Shown: positions 50,790 through 61,185 of the stretch, piece by piece | Position numbering within the stretch: the stretch's first letter is position 1 | Layout of the letters: the number at the start of each line of letters is the position of its first letter | Assembly: GCA_016721085.1 (NCBI GenBank) | Contig: JADKJI010000003.1 | Coordinates: forward strand, 158,577 to 222,576 | Source: Chitinophagaceae bacterium | GTDB lineage: Bacteria; Bacteroidota; Bacteroidia; Chitinophagales; Chitinophagaceae | DNA length: 64,000 bases | Direction of reading: 5' to 3' | Position numbers and translations under genes: made by a program | The notes under the pieces: model-generated | The model's database searches: none | What the model was told of the DNA's origin: nothing | What the model saw: only the letters and a program-made list of their open reading frames with translations

Positions 50790-53193
50790 CATACTGCCGT
50801 TGTATGGTGTTGAACATAGCTCCATCTTGTCAAAGATGGGCGACATTACTGTGGGCTTTAAAGTAGAATTGCCGGAGTTATTTACCATGAGCAATGACGA
50901 GTATGAAGCTTTTCATCATGCATGGGTAAAAGCAATTAAGGTACTGCCGGTAAATGCACTACTTCATAAGCAAGATTGGTTTACTGAAACAAAATACAAG
51001 GCTGATTTTTCAAATGATGATACCAGTTTTTTAACCAGGAGCAGTGAACGTTTCTTTAACGAGAGACCTTATCTAAATCATGAATGCTTTATATTTCTGA
51101 CCAAGAAGCCTTTGAATAGAAAAGCTTCCTCTTCCGTTTTCTCCAGTTTATTAAGAAAGACAATCGTTCCCGAAGAAACCTTGCAACCAAAACACTTCCA
51201 TGATTTTTTAAATCATGTTGGACAATTTGAAAAGATATTATCTGACAGCGGTTTTATCTCTTTGAAGAGATTGAATGACTCGGAACTGGTTGATGTAGTA
51301 ATTCAATATCTGAACCTGAAAACGGAAGGTGAAATTATCCGGGATATTGAATTTAAACCAGAATGGAAGATTGGCGAAAACCATTGCCAGTTGTACACAA
51401 TGGCCGATGCAGAATTTGTGCCTGCCTTGTGTGGCTCAAGGATCAACTATGACAAGTACTCAACCGACAAGACAAAGTTCAGTGTAGGCTTTGCTTCGCC
51501 CATTGGCCAGTTGCTTTCCTGCAATCATATCTACAACCAATATGTTTTTATTGAGGACGTTCAAAAAACCATGCAAAAGCTGGAAGGAAAAAGATTGAGG
51601 CTTCAATCCCTATCAGCATATAGCAGGGAAAATGCCATTGCAAAAGATGCCACAGATAATTTTCTGAATGAAGCAATAGCTGAACAGCGGCTTCCGGTTA
51701 AAGCACATTTTAATTTATTAGCCTGGACAGATAACAGGGAGGAATTGAAAAATATCAGGAACCTCTGTTCATCGGCACTTACGCAAATGGACGCTACGCC
51801 AAAGCTTGAAACAGAAGGATCTGCCCAAATCTATTGGGCTGGCATTCCGGGTAACGCTGCCGACTTTCCGATGAACGACACGTTTGATACCTTCTCTCCA
51901 CAAGCATGTTGCTTTTTTAACCTGGAAACCAACTATCGTTCCTCGGTAAGTCCTATTGGCATCCGGCTGGGTGATCGGTTGAGCGGCAGGCCTGTACATG
52001 TAGATATTTCTGACGAGCCAATGGACAAGGGAATCTGTACAAATCGCAATAAATTTATCCTCGGTCCCTCCGGCTCCGGCAAGTCCTTTTTCACCAACCA
52101 TATGGTGAGGAGCTACTATGAAAAAGGCACACATATTGTGCTGGTAGATGTAGGCCATTCCTATAAAGGTCTGTGCGACATGGTGAATGGCTATTACTTT
52201 ACCTATTCCGAAACTAATCCAATAAAGTTCAACCCGTTTTATATAGGTGAAGCTGATACACTGGATACAGAGAAAAAGGAAAGCATCAAAACCCTATTGC
52301 TTGCCCTTTGGAAGAAAGACAATGAAACCTTTAACCGAAGCGAATATGTTGCCCTTTCAAACGCCCTACAGCTATATTTCGATAAAGTAAGCGTAAACAA
52401 AGATTTGTTTCCCTGCTTTGATAGTTTTTATGAATTTTTAAAGGACGAGTTTGTTGAAGTGTTGAAAGGCGATAATGTAAAGGATAAGGATTTTGATGTT
52501 TCAAATTTCCTTTATGTGCTGAGGCCTTATTATAAAGGAGGTGAATTTGATTACCTGTTGAATGCAAGGGAAAATTTGGATTTGTTACAGCAACGGTTTA
52601 TTGTTTTTGAATTGGACAATATCAAAGATCACCCCATACTCTTCCCTGTGGTAACCATTATTATCATGGAAGTGTTTATTAGCAAAATGAGAAAGCTGAA
52701 AGGAATACGTAAAATGATCTTGATTGAGGAGGCATGGAAAGCAATTGCAAAAGAAGGAATGGCTGAATACATCAAATACTTATTTAAAACAGTACGAAAG
52801 TTCTTTGGTGAGGCTATTGTAGTAACACAGGAAGTGGAAGATATTATTTCCTCACCGGTGGTAAAACAGGCAATCATCAACAACAGTGATTGCAAGATCT
52901 TATTAGACCAAAGTAAGTATCAGAATAAGTTTGACCAGATACAGGAATTGTTAGGATTGACAGATAAGGAAAAGGCGTTGGTATTGTCCATTAATAAAGC
53001 CAATGACCCAACAAAAAAATACAAAGAGGTATTTATTTCGCTTGGTGGCGTATTAAGTAAAGTGTACAGGACAGAAGTGTCGCCGCAAGAATATTTGGCT
53101 TACACAACAGAGGAAAAAGAAAAAGTGAAAGTGCAGGCTGCAGCCCAGAAGTTTGGAAGTATTGAAAAAGGAATCGCATCGTTAACAACATAA
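50773..53193 (+). CDS. traG: TraG, VirB4-type conjugation ATPase
   Basis: An intact 806-residue protein. Walker A is LGPSGSGKSFFTNH (about residue 435), Walker B is in KMILIEEAWKAIAKEGM (about 650), and the FKTVRKFFGEAIVVTQE segment follows. It powers assembly and substrate export through the mating channel, on the inner membrane. The start is a GTG inside traF. Confidence 0.9.
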   Translation: MKNLFDILPLYGVEHSSILSKMGDITVGFKVELPELFTMSNDEYEAFHHAWVKAIKVLPVNALLHKQDWFTETKYKADFSNDDTSFLTRSSERFFNERPYLNHECFIFLTKKPLNRKASSSVFSSLLRKTIVPEETLQPKHFHDFLNHVGQFEKILSDSGFISLKRLNDSELVDVVIQYLNLKTEGEIIRDIEFKPEWKIGENHCQLYTMADAEFVPALCGSRINYDKYSTDKTKFSVGFASPIGQLLSCNHIYNQYVFIEDVQKTMQKLEGKRLRLQSLSAYSRENAIAKDATDNFLNEAIAEQRLPVKAHFNLLAWTDNREELKNIRNLCSSALTQMDATPKLETEGSAQIYWAGIPGNAADFPMNDTFDTFSPQACCFFNLETNYRSSVSPIGIRLGDRLSGRPVHVDISDEPMDKGICTNRNKFILGPSGSGKSFFTNHMVRSYYEKGTHIVLVDVGHSYKGLCDMVNGYYFTYSETNPIKFNPFYIGEADTLDTEKKESIKTLLLALWKKDNETFNRSEYVALSNALQLYFDKVSVNKDLFPCFDSFYEFLKDEFVEVLKGDNVKDKDFDVSNFLYVLRPYYKGGEFDYLLNARENLDLLQQRFIVFELDNIKDHPILFPVVTIIIMEVFISKMRKLKGIRKMILIEEAWKAIAKEGMAEYIKYLFKTVRKFFGEAIVVTQEVEDIISSPVVKQAIINNSDCKILLDQSKYQNKFDQIQELLGLTDKEKALVLSINKANDPTKKYKEVFISLGGVLSKVYRTEVSPQEYLAYTTEEKEKVKVQAAAQKFGSIEKGIASLTT

Positions 53194-53203
53194 ACCATAG
53201 GTT

Positions 53204-53545
53204 ATGAAATATGCTTTTATTTGTTCCCTGATTTTATTGGTTTCCTGTAAAGGATCGCAAAGTGCAGACGACTTAAGTGGTGTGTATACTTCCTCTTACG
53301 AACATGAGTTTGGAAAAACGGATGACACACTTAATTTATCTAAAGCAAACAGCACTGGCAATGTTTATCAAATCGAGAGGCATTCAGGATTGATAAAAAA
53401 AATGGATGGAAAAGAATTCCCAAAAGAAATTGTAACCGAAACATGGACTTTGGACTACAATCCAGAAAAGCAAACGCTGACAGAAATGAAGAAGGGAAAA
53501 CAATTGTTTGGAACTAACCGGTACACAAAGTTTGCAATTGGGTGA
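53204..53545 (+). CDS. Small lipoprotein of the tra operon
   Basis: A 113-residue protein with the lipobox in SLILLVSCKGS (signal peptide to Cys about 15), followed by a compact beta-rich domain. Position after traG corresponds to the TraH/DUF3876-like slot, but the family is not certain. It should sit on the periplasmic face of a membrane. Confidence 0.6.
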   Translation: MKYAFICSLILLVSCKGSQSADDLSGVYTSSYEHEFGKTDDTLNLSKANSTGNVYQIERHSGLIKKMDGKEFPKEIVTETWTLDYNPEKQTLTEMKKGKQLFGTNRYTKFAIG

Positions 53546-53613
53546 TAGGCAATACTTGCGTATTTCGCACAACTAAAGTGTAGTTAGTATTTGTGAAAAT
53601 GAAAATGTAGGGT

Positions 53614-54291
53614 ATGAAAAGAATATTAATTATTGCAGGAATGATCCTGCTTACAAGTCTTGCGCCTGTCCAAACAATTCATGCGCAAATTCCTATTCTG
53701 GAAATTATCAAAGCAGGTGTAAAAAAGGTAATAAAAGCTGTTGATTTAAAGATTCAGCGACTTCAAAATAAAACAATCTGGCTGCAGAATGCGCAAAAAA
53801 CATTGGAAAATGAAATGTCCAAGTTAAAGCTTAAAGAAATTGGGGATTGGGCTGATAAGCAGAAACAATTGTATGCCAAATATTTTGACGAATTATCAAA
53901 GGTAAAAAGTGCAATTGGTACCTACCAGGCTGTAAAAGACATTATTAGTAAACAAGGCCAGCTTGTAAGAGAATATTCCAGAGCTTTTAACCTTTCTAAG
54001 CAGGACAAGAATTTTACAACCCAGGAAATTGAATACATCGGTCAGGTTTATTCTGGCATCTTAGATGAAAGTCTAAAAAATATCGAACAAGTGCAAATGG
54101 TTATCACTGCATTTGCGACCCAGATGACAGACGAAAAACGATTATTTATTATCCATGCTGCCTCGGATAACATAGATCGCAATCTCGGCGACTTGCGACA
54201 ATTTAACCAGCAAAATATCAGGATTAGTTTACAACGCTCAAAGGAGCGGAATGATGTTGATGTTGTGAAGAAACTCTATGGTATAGAGTAG
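53614..54291 (+). CDS. traI: TraI-like conjugal protein (DUF4141)
   Basis: A signal peptide (KRILIIAGMILLTSLAPVQT) leads a 225-residue helical protein ending KKLYGIE. The sequence, including KSAIGTYQAVKDIISKQGQLV, fits DUF4141 TraI, with coiled-coil character. It is a periplasmic component. Two related copies follow immediately. Confidence 0.75.
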   Translation: MKRILIIAGMILLTSLAPVQTIHAQIPILEIIKAGVKKVIKAVDLKIQRLQNKTIWLQNAQKTLENEMSKLKLKEIGDWADKQKQLYAKYFDELSKVKSAIGTYQAVKDIISKQGQLVREYSRAFNLSKQDKNFTTQEIEYIGQVYSGILDESLKNIEQVQMVITAFATQMTDEKRLFIIHAASDNIDRNLGDLRQFNQQNIRISLQRSKERNDVDVVKKLYGIE

Positions 54292-54323
54292 TAATTATTA
54301 GTGTGAAAGTGAAAATGTGAAGT

Positions 54324-54968
54324 ATGAAAATAATAATTATTGCGATAGCAATGTTGCTGTCATTAACAAAACCTGTGTCTGCACAAACCTTTGCAGAATG
54401 GTTCAGGCAAAAGGCGACTCAAAAGAAATACCTGATTCAGCAAATAGCTGCATTGCAGGTTTATATCGGCTATGTTTCAAAAGGCTATTCTATTGCAAAA
54501 AAAGGCCTAAATAGCATCCAGGTTATTAAACATGGCGATTTTGACCTTCACAAAAACTATTTTAGTTCCTTAGCATCCGTGAATCCAACAATAAAGCGAT
54601 ATACCAGGGTAGCAGACATTATTTCCCTCGAAATAAATATTGTCAGGCAAACTGCATTCGTTATCCGGTATTGCAAGGAATCAAATCAACTCACTCTTTC
54701 GGAATTAACCTACCTCCAAAATGTTTTTGATCAGCTATTAAGTGATTGTTCAAAATCATTGGATAAGCTTTTTGATGTAATTACGGATGGAAGCCTTACG
54801 ATGAAGGATGATGAACGAATAAAGGCCATTGATAAGATTTATGATGATATGGTTGATAAACAAGTTTTCTGCAGGTCGTTTGGGAATACAACAAAAGGTC
54901 TGTGTGTTCAACGAATGAATGAACAAAATGAAATTCTTTTCTCAAAGAAATTAAATAACGTAAAATGA
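54324..54968 (+). CDS. TraI-type paralogue 2
   Basis: A 214-residue secreted protein with the leader KIIIIAIAMLLSLTKPVSA. Residues 45-185 align with the next gene (GYSIAKKGLNSI, NPTIKRYTRVADII, KDDERIKAIDKIYDDM). It overlaps the next gene by 4 bases. Probably a periplasmic component of the same transfer channel. Confidence 0.65.
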   Translation: MKIIIIAIAMLLSLTKPVSAQTFAEWFRQKATQKKYLIQQIAALQVYIGYVSKGYSIAKKGLNSIQVIKHGDFDLHKNYFSSLASVNPTIKRYTRVADIISLEINIVRQTAFVIRYCKESNQLTLSELTYLQNVFDQLLSDCSKSLDKLFDVITDGSLTMKDDERIKAIDKIYDDMVDKQVFCRSFGNTTKGLCVQRMNEQNEILFSKKLNNVK

Positions 54969-55592
54969 AAAGCTTACTTATCTTCTTACTGCTGACTATT
55001 CAAATTTCAAGCAATGCATTGTTTGCACAGTCAACAGAAGCGCAACAACTACTTCTTAACGTAGAAAAATTAGCCCAGCTAAAAAAGATTCTCAGCAACA
55101 TGAAAAAAGGTTATGAGATCGTAAGCACGGGCTACAATACCATCAAGGACATTTCAAAAGGAAATTTCAACCTGCACGATGCATTTTTAAATGCATTGCT
55201 ACAGGTTAGTCCAACAGTGAGAAAGTACAAGCGGGTTGCAGATATTATTACCTGCCAGTCTCAGATAGTTAAAGAATACCGATCTGCATTTAATCGTTTC
55301 AAATCCACCAACATGTTTAATTCTTCTGAAATAACATACATGGAGGATGTTTATAAAAATCTCTTTAATAAAAGTCTTCAGAATCTTGATGAATTGGGCA
55401 TCGTAATCACAGCCGGAAAGTTAAGAATGAGTGATGATGAAAGAATCGCTGCCATCGACAGAATTTATAAAGACATTTTTGACAAGCTGGTTTTTCTTGA
55501 GAGGCTTTAATAATGAAGGCTCTGTGCTGGCAGTTCAAAGAGGAAGGGAAATGGTTGACACAAAGTTGTCAGAAAAGTTGAATGGCCTTTAG
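54965..55592 (+). CDS. TraI-type paralogue 3 (one frameshift)
   Basis: Similar in sequence to the gene before (GYEIVSTGYNTI, SPTVRKYKRVADII, SDDERIAAIDRIYKDI). The reported frame stops at DKLVFLERL, but the next frame continues FLRGFNNEGSVLAVQRG to 55592, aligning with the end of the previous gene. The shift is one T too many near 55490. About 209 residues. Confidence 0.65.
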
Positions 55593-55611
55593 TTTTTGAA
55601 TCGATTAAAAT

Positions 55612-56832
55612 GTGTGTATGAAAAAGTGCGTAAGAGTAATCGTTTTATTAATGGTGGCATCAATGCCCAATTTATTGTTTGCACAAAATGGAGGATTTGC
55701 AGATGAAGTTAAAAGCCTGCATACGGTTTTGGAGCAACTATATACAGAAATGTTGCCGCTGTGCAGCAAATTGATTGGTGTTGGCCGTGGTATTGCCGGT
55801 TTTGCGGCCACCTGGTATATAGCAAGCAGAGTTTGGCGGCATATAGCCAATGCAGAACCCATTGATTTTTACCCACTGTTCCGCCCATTTGTTTTGGGCT
55901 TTGCTGTTATTATTTTCCCGTCTGTAATTGCCATGATTAATGGAGTAATGAATCCAACTGTGACTGGTACGGCTGCGATGGTGGATGATTCCAATAAAGC
56001 CATAGCTATATTACTTCAGAAGAAAGAAGAAGCTATCAAGAAAACTGATGTTTGGAAAATGTATGTTGGCGAAACTGGTAGTGGGGATAGAGACAAATGG
56101 TATAAGTACACCCATCCAAATGATAGTCCCTCAGATGAAGGTTTTTTTGAAGGGATTGGCAATGACATCAAGTTTGCAATGGCAAAAGCCTCCTACAACT
56201 TTAGAAATTCCATAAAACAATGGATGAGTGAAGTATTGAGAGTATTATTTGAAGCTGCTTCCCTTTGTATAAATACTATAAGGACATTTTATCTTATTGT
56301 TCTTGCTATACTCGGCCCACTAGTCTTTGGCATTGCGGTCTTTGATGGATTCCAGCATACACTGACGGTTTGGATAGCCCGGTACATCAATATATTTCTT
56401 TGGTTACCGGTGGCCAACATCTTCGGCAGCATCATTGGCAAAATCCAGGAGAATATGTTGAAGGTTGATATTGCACAAGTGCAGGATTACGGAGACACCT
56501 TCTTTTCTCCAACTGATACAGCCTATCTCATTTTCATGATCATTGGAATCGTTGGATACTTCACGGTGCCGAGTGTGGCAAATTATATCGTTCATGCTGG
56601 TGGTGGAAATACATTATTGTATAAAGTCACGAGTCTGACATCAAATAGCTCACGAAGCATTGTGAATTCCGCTTCATCTGGGGCTGGGATGGTTGCAGAT
56701 GCTTTTGGTGATGCAAAATCAAACCTGAGCGGAAGTGTGCTTCAAACAGGTGTAAGCGGAGGATATTTTTTGAGAAGATGCTGGTAAAAATCAAATGGTT
56801 ACATGAAGAATAAATTATCTGGTAAATCTTAA
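55612..56832 (+). CDS. traJ: TraJ, conjugative transfer membrane protein (frameshifted end)
   Basis: A signal peptide and several membrane helices (AGFAATWYIAS, VLGFAVIIFPSVIAM, LIVLAILGPLVFGIAVF, FMIIGIVGYFTVPSV) give a VirB6-like profile. The frame ends at 56787, but a later frame gives EDAGKNQMVT and KNKLSGKS, the usual TraJ C-terminus, to a stop at 56830-56832. Breaks near 56772 and 56805. TraK follows 4 bases later. Confidence 0.8.
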
Positions 56833-56836
56833 ATCT

Positions 56837-57454
56837 ATGTTCAAACAAACAAAAAATATTGATGCTTCTTTTAGGCATATAAAGTTTTTTACTTTTTTAT
56901 TGGTGCTTGGTTGTTTTATCCTTTGTGGATTTGTATTGTATAAAAGTTATGAATTATCTGCAAAGGTTCAGGACAGAATTTATATTCTTTCAGGAGATAA
57001 AGCTATGGAGGCGTTTGCATCAAAAAGGAAAGACAATATCGAAGTAGAGGCCCGAAGCCATGTTGCCATGTTTCATACCGATTTCTTTACGCTCGACCCG
57101 GATGAGAAAGTAATTGAATCTAATATCAAGAAGGCATTATACCTGGCTGATGGCTCTGCTAAAAGACAGTACGATAATCTTAAAGAAACCTCTTATTATT
57201 CAGGTATCATCTCCGGCAATATCAGCCAGCAAATTGCTGTAGATAGTATTTCATTAAGCATGAATGCAGAACCTTATTTGTTTCATTGCTACGCCACAAT
57301 TAAAATCATCAGGCCCAATAGCATCGTTACACGCAATTTAATAACACAAGGCTATTTAAGAAACGTTTCCCGTTCTGACCATAATCCTCATGGATTCTTA
57401 ATCGAAAGATGGGAGACCATTGAAAACAGGGATATCAAAACTGAAACAAGATGA
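56837..57454 (+). CDS. traK: TraK, VirB8-like
   Basis: A 205-residue protein with one N-terminal membrane helix (FFTFLLVLGCFILCGFVLY) and a periplasmic domain, as VirB8-type proteins have. RRPNSIVTRNLITQGYL-like strands sit in the C-terminal part. Its stop overlaps the next start by 4 bases. Confidence 0.8.
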   Translation: MFKQTKNIDASFRHIKFFTFLLVLGCFILCGFVLYKSYELSAKVQDRIYILSGDKAMEAFASKRKDNIEVEARSHVAMFHTDFFTLDPDEKVIESNIKKALYLADGSAKRQYDNLKETSYYSGIISGNISQQIAVDSISLSMNAEPYLFHCYATIKIIRPNSIVTRNLITQGYLRNVSRSDHNPHGFLIERWETIENRDIKTETR

Positions 57455-57876
57455 AAACCCTAAACAAACAAATAAATAAAGAAGTACTGACGGAAAAAGC
57501 TGCTAACGGCATAGCTAAAGGCATTTTAAAATCTCAAAATGGTTTTGCAAACTATATGCAATCGCTATCAAAAAACTGGAAGGGCAAACAGCAATGGATC
57601 TTTTTGTATTTGGTCTGCTTGATTTTTGGTGGATTAAGTATTGTCGCTATTGTCAATCCCTTTAGAGCTAAGGACACTAACAGCAGCCTGATTCCAAAGC
57701 CCATTGCTGTTCCAAAAAGTATCCATCAACAAAGAAATGGTTTTGCAATTACAGAAAACGAGTTTCAGCAAGTGCAGGAGTATAAGGCGAAGCATCCAAA
57801 CCTGCAGCAAGAACGGCCAGGCCTTTTTGATAGTTTGAGCTTGATTGAAGAAGTCTATTATTCACAAAAAAAATAA
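57451..57876 (+). CDS. Small inner-membrane protein in the TraL position
   Basis: A 141-residue protein with one membrane helix near residue 50 (WIFLYLVCLIFGGLSIVAIV) and charged flanks. It sits between traK and traM like the Bacteroidetes TraL slot, though the sequence family is not certain. Confidence 0.6.
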   Translation: MKTLNKQINKEVLTEKAANGIAKGILKSQNGFANYMQSLSKNWKGKQQWIFLYLVCLIFGGLSIVAIVNPFRAKDTNSSLIPKPIAVPKSIHQQRNGFAITENEFQQVQEYKAKHPNLQQERPGLFDSLSLIEEVYYSQKK

Positions 57877-57880
57877 CACA

Positions 57881-59146
57881 ATGGAAAACAAACATTCAGC
57901 AAAGTTTTTGAGGCAACGAAAAATGATGGTGGTATTACCATTGTTGGTACTTCCATTTATCACAATGGCTTTTTGGGCATTGGGAGGTGGTAAAGGAACT
58001 GGCAATGATACTGACAAAAATAAAATTGCAGGCCTTAATCTTCAACTGCCCAATGCGAATCTTAAGTCTGATAAGAATGAAGATAAGCTTTCATTCTATA
58101 TGGAGGCTGATGCTGATTCTTTAAAACGGGCAGAGCTGCTTAGAAGTGACCCTTTCTACAAGGACTCATTGCAGACAAAAGTTTCTTTGATGGATGCTAC
58201 ACAGCATTTAAATAATCCATCAACATCAAGGAATGGGTTAAACACTTCAGTTTATCAATCCGGAGCCGATGCCAATGAACAAAAGATATATCAAAAGATA
58301 AATGAGATCAATAAGCAAATTAATGTTCCGGAAACTACTGCATCTTCTTTAAACAATACTGGTGCACCTTATCAAAACAATGAGCAGTTTACAAACGATG
58401 TAGACAGGATGCAGGAGATGATGCAAATGATGGATGACAAACAGGAAACTGACCCGGAAATGCAACAACTAAATGGAACGCTGGATAAAATTCTAGACAT
58501 CCAGCATCCGCAAAGAGTAAAGGATAAATTGAAAGAAAAATCGTTGCAGCAAAAGGAAGTTGTTTTTGCAGTTTCAAAAATACCAACCCAGGATAATATC
58601 AGTTTGTTAGATACAATAAAGCATAGATCAACATCGACGGTAGGCTTCTATGGAATAAGTGAAACTTCCAATAATTCAAATGATGAACCGGCAGTAGAGG
58701 CTGTTGTTCATGCGAATCAAACTCTGGTCAATGGTGCTATCATCAAACTTCGTTTGTCTACCGACATCTACATCAACGGCACATTAATTCCAAAAGGGAA
58801 TTTTGTTTATGGATCGGCTTCACTTAATGATGAAAGACTGGAAATAGAAATCAATTCCATTCGATATGGCACGTCTCTTTTTCCTGTAAAGCTGGAAGTT
58901 TACGATATGGACGGAATGCCAGGCATTCATATTCCCGGTGCCATTACCCGTGACGTTGCCAAACAATCCGCAGACAACAGTTTGCAATTAATGGAACTTT
59001 CTTCTGTTGATCCATCATTCAAAGCACAAGCCGCCGCCGCTGGCATCAGTGCTGCCAAAGGATTGCTAAGCAGAAAAGTAAAGCAGGTAAAAGTACTGGT
59101 TAAAGAAGGCTATAAAGTACTCCTTAAAAGCAAGAGCAATCAATAA
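57881..59146 (+). CDS. traM: TraM, VirB10-like
   Basis: I prefer the start at 57881 (ENKHSAKFLRQRK) because the longer frame lies within the previous gene. One membrane helix (VVLPLLVLPFITMAFWALGGG) is followed by a long Asn/Gln/Asp-rich linker and a C-terminal beta-rich domain with GTLIPKGNFVYGSASL and SVVRYGTSLFPVKL-like strands. It bridges inner and outer membranes. Confidence 0.8.
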   Translation: MENKHSAKFLRQRKMMVVLPLLVLPFITMAFWALGGGKGTGNDTDKNKIAGLNLQLPNANLKSDKNEDKLSFYMEADADSLKRAELLRSDPFYKDSLQTKVSLMDATQHLNNPSTSRNGLNTSVYQSGADANEQKIYQKINEINKQINVPETTASSLNNTGAPYQNNEQFTNDVDRMQEMMQMMDDKQETDPEMQQLNGTLDKILDIQHPQRVKDKLKEKSLQQKEVVFAVSKIPTQDNISLLDTIKHRSTSTVGFYGISETSNNSNDEPAVEAVVHANQTLVNGAIIKLRLSTDIYINGTLIPKGNFVYGSASLNDERLEIEINSIRYGTSLFPVKLEVYDMDGMPGIHIPGAITRDVAKQSADNSLQLMELSSVDPSFKAQAAAAGISAAKGLLSRKVKQVKVLVKEGYKVLLKSKSNQ

Positions 59147-59173
59147 CATTTTTTAACTATAAAATAAAAACGT

Positions 59174-59938
59174 ATGAAACGATTAGTGTGGTTGGCAGTG
59201 ATGAGTTTGTTTTTCGTTTCTCTTAAGGCACAAACATCGCTTTGCATTTCAACCGAAAAAACGACCAGCCTGGTATTTCCGTTTTCGATACTTCATGTAG
59301 ACCGGGGTACACAGGCAATATTGGCTCAGCAGGTAAAAGAATCACCCACAATATTATTAGTGAAAGCAGCAGAGAAAGGCTTTCCAGAAACGAATCTCAG
59401 TGTCGTAACGGATGATGGAAGTGTATATTCTTTTGTTGTATGCTATGACAATGACCCGGCCACTTGGGTGTATCACCTGCCAACAAACAAGTATGCGACG
59501 TTGGCAACGTATGCAAATGGGATCTTGGACAATCCCAGGACAATGCACGGCATTAAAGACGAACAATGGGATATTAAAGCGATGGTCTCTGGTATTTACA
59601 TAAAAAATGAAATCATGTATTACCAACTTTACATTACAAATAGCAGTCCCGTTGACTATGACATTGATGTGCTGCGCTTTTTTATCCGTGACAAAAAGAA
59701 AGGTAAAAGAACTGCCATTCAGGAAACAGATTTAAAGCCGCTTCATATCTCCGGTAATACCTCGCAAGTAAAAGCGAATAGCACTTCGTCCATAGTTTTT
59801 GCATTGGATAAATTCACAATTCCCGATGCCAAATACCTCGCTGTGCAGATTATGGAGAAAAATGGCGGCAGGCATTTGTCTATGAAAGTGAGCAATAAAA
59901 AAATAATGCATGCAATCATCTTACCTGATTTGAAATGA
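59174..59938 (+). CDS. traN: TraN, VirB9-like
   Basis: A 254-residue secreted protein (leader KRLVWLAVMSLFFVSLKAQ) with beta-rich domain; LCISTEKTTSLVFPFSI near the start and VFALDKFTIPDAKYLAVQI near the end are the conserved TraN strands. It overlaps the next start by 4 bases (59935). Confidence 0.85.
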   Translation: MKRLVWLAVMSLFFVSLKAQTSLCISTEKTTSLVFPFSILHVDRGTQAILAQQVKESPTILLVKAAEKGFPETNLSVVTDDGSVYSFVVCYDNDPATWVYHLPTNKYATLATYANGILDNPRTMHGIKDEQWDIKAMVSGIYIKNEIMYYQLYITNSSPVDYDIDVLRFFIRDKKKGKRTAIQETDLKPLHISGNTSQVKANSTSSIVFALDKFTIPDAKYLAVQIMEKNGGRHLSMKVSNKKIMHAIILPDLK

Positions 59939-61149
59939 ACAACGAACATCCCATATCTGATGAGGTATTAGAACTGGCTCAGTTAGCACTTAATAAAGGT
60001 GAGCATTGGATGGCTTATAACAACTCGGTTTATTTTATCGATAAAAGCGATGTGTATTTTTTTAGTTCAAAGGACGAAGCAAATGATTTTGCAGATAATA
60101 ATATCAGTGACAGAGATCACTTCCATGTGCTTCATTTTGATTCTATCCTTGACATTTATAAAGCGATTCCTTATGCAAAAAATACAGTTCCTAATCCAGA
60201 TGCCAACGGCCTCTACAATCATGAAGGCAACGATTTTACAGATGCGCTAATAGATCACATAGAACAACAACAATCATTATTTAAATCACAATTAAAAACA
60301 GATGTTATGAACAATGAAAATTTTCAGTACCTGAGCGATAACCTCAAGTACATGGGTTTTGGTGAGAATCTGAAACCGGAATTGGAAAGAAACCTGCAAG
60401 AAGGCAAAGGCGAATTTCAATTGCACTACAAGGCAGAAATCAATAAAAAGCCTTTTGAAGTAACAATGAACTTCCGTAAATCCGATTCTTCAGATATGTA
60501 CTTCTTTAACAATTATAATGCTTCACTTGGAAAAGCAAACGGACAAAAAGAAGAACAAACGTTCTACCTCAACAAAGGTAAAGGCGTTACCGGCAAAGAA
60601 GCATTTAATTTACTGGACGGCAGAGCGGTTCACAAAGACCTGGTTACAAGGGAAGGTCAACCATACAAGGCCTGGATACAGCTTGACTTTGAAAACAAAG
60701 ACAAGAACAGCAATTCTGAAGTAAAGCAGTTTCATGAAAATTATGGTTTTGATTTAAAGGCCGCTGTGGGAAAGTTTGCAATAGCTGAACTAAAAGAACC
60801 GGATAAAGAAAAGGCTTTGATGCTGTCATTGCAAAAGGGAAATGTTCAGTCAGTTACAATTGAAAAAGATGGCAGCAGCCATAAAATGTTTATCGAAGCC
60901 GATCCTCAATTTAAAAAAGTGAACCTGTACGATTCCAATATGAAATTGGTAGCAAAGGAATCTTTAGACCAGTATAAAACAGGAATAGACAAGGGTGCCA
61001 AAGCAGTTAAAGAAGATGTGGCAGATGATAAAAAAAAAGAAGTGAAACAGGACATCAAGCCTGAAAAGGAAAAAGTAGTTAAGAAAAATGACAAAAGCCT
61101 TTTACCTAAAAAAAGGGAAGGCAATAAGAAAGGTTTGGGAGTTTCATAA
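59935..61149 (+). CDS. DUF3945/DUF4099-type ICE protein
   Basis: A 404-residue protein with a central KSDSSDMYFFNNYNASL, GKGVTGKEAFNLLDGRAV, YKAWIQLDFENKD, then a lysine-rich tail (DDKKKEVKQDIKPEKEKVVKK). The core matches a family common on Bacteroidetes conjugative elements of unknown role. Its stop lies inside a terminator hairpin. Confidence 0.7.
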   Translation: MNNEHPISDEVLELAQLALNKGEHWMAYNNSVYFIDKSDVYFFSSKDEANDFADNNISDRDHFHVLHFDSILDIYKAIPYAKNTVPNPDANGLYNHEGNDFTDALIDHIEQQQSLFKSQLKTDVMNNENFQYLSDNLKYMGFGENLKPELERNLQEGKGEFQLHYKAEINKKPFEVTMNFRKSDSSDMYFFNNYNASLGKANGQKEEQTFYLNKGKGVTGKEAFNLLDGRAVHKDLVTREGQPYKAWIQLDFENKDKNSNSEVKQFHENYGFDLKAAVGKFAIAELKEPDKEKALMLSLQKGNVQSVTIEKDGSSHKMFIEADPQFKKVNLYDSNMKLVAKESLDQYKTGIDKGAKAVKEDVADDKKKEVKQDIKPEKEKVVKKNDKSLLPKKREGNKKGLGVS

Positions 61150-61170
61150 ACTCCTAAACCTTATTTTTTA
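61132..61170 (+). terminator. Intrinsic terminator after the DUF3945-like gene
   Basis: GGTTTGGGAGTTT and AAACTCCTAAACC form a 13-bp stem with one T-G pair around the triplet CAT, followed by TTATTTTTTATTT. The stop codon at 61147-61149 is in the hairpin. It should end the tra transcript. Confidence 0.7.
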
Positions 61171-61185
61171 TTTATTAAAAGTATT

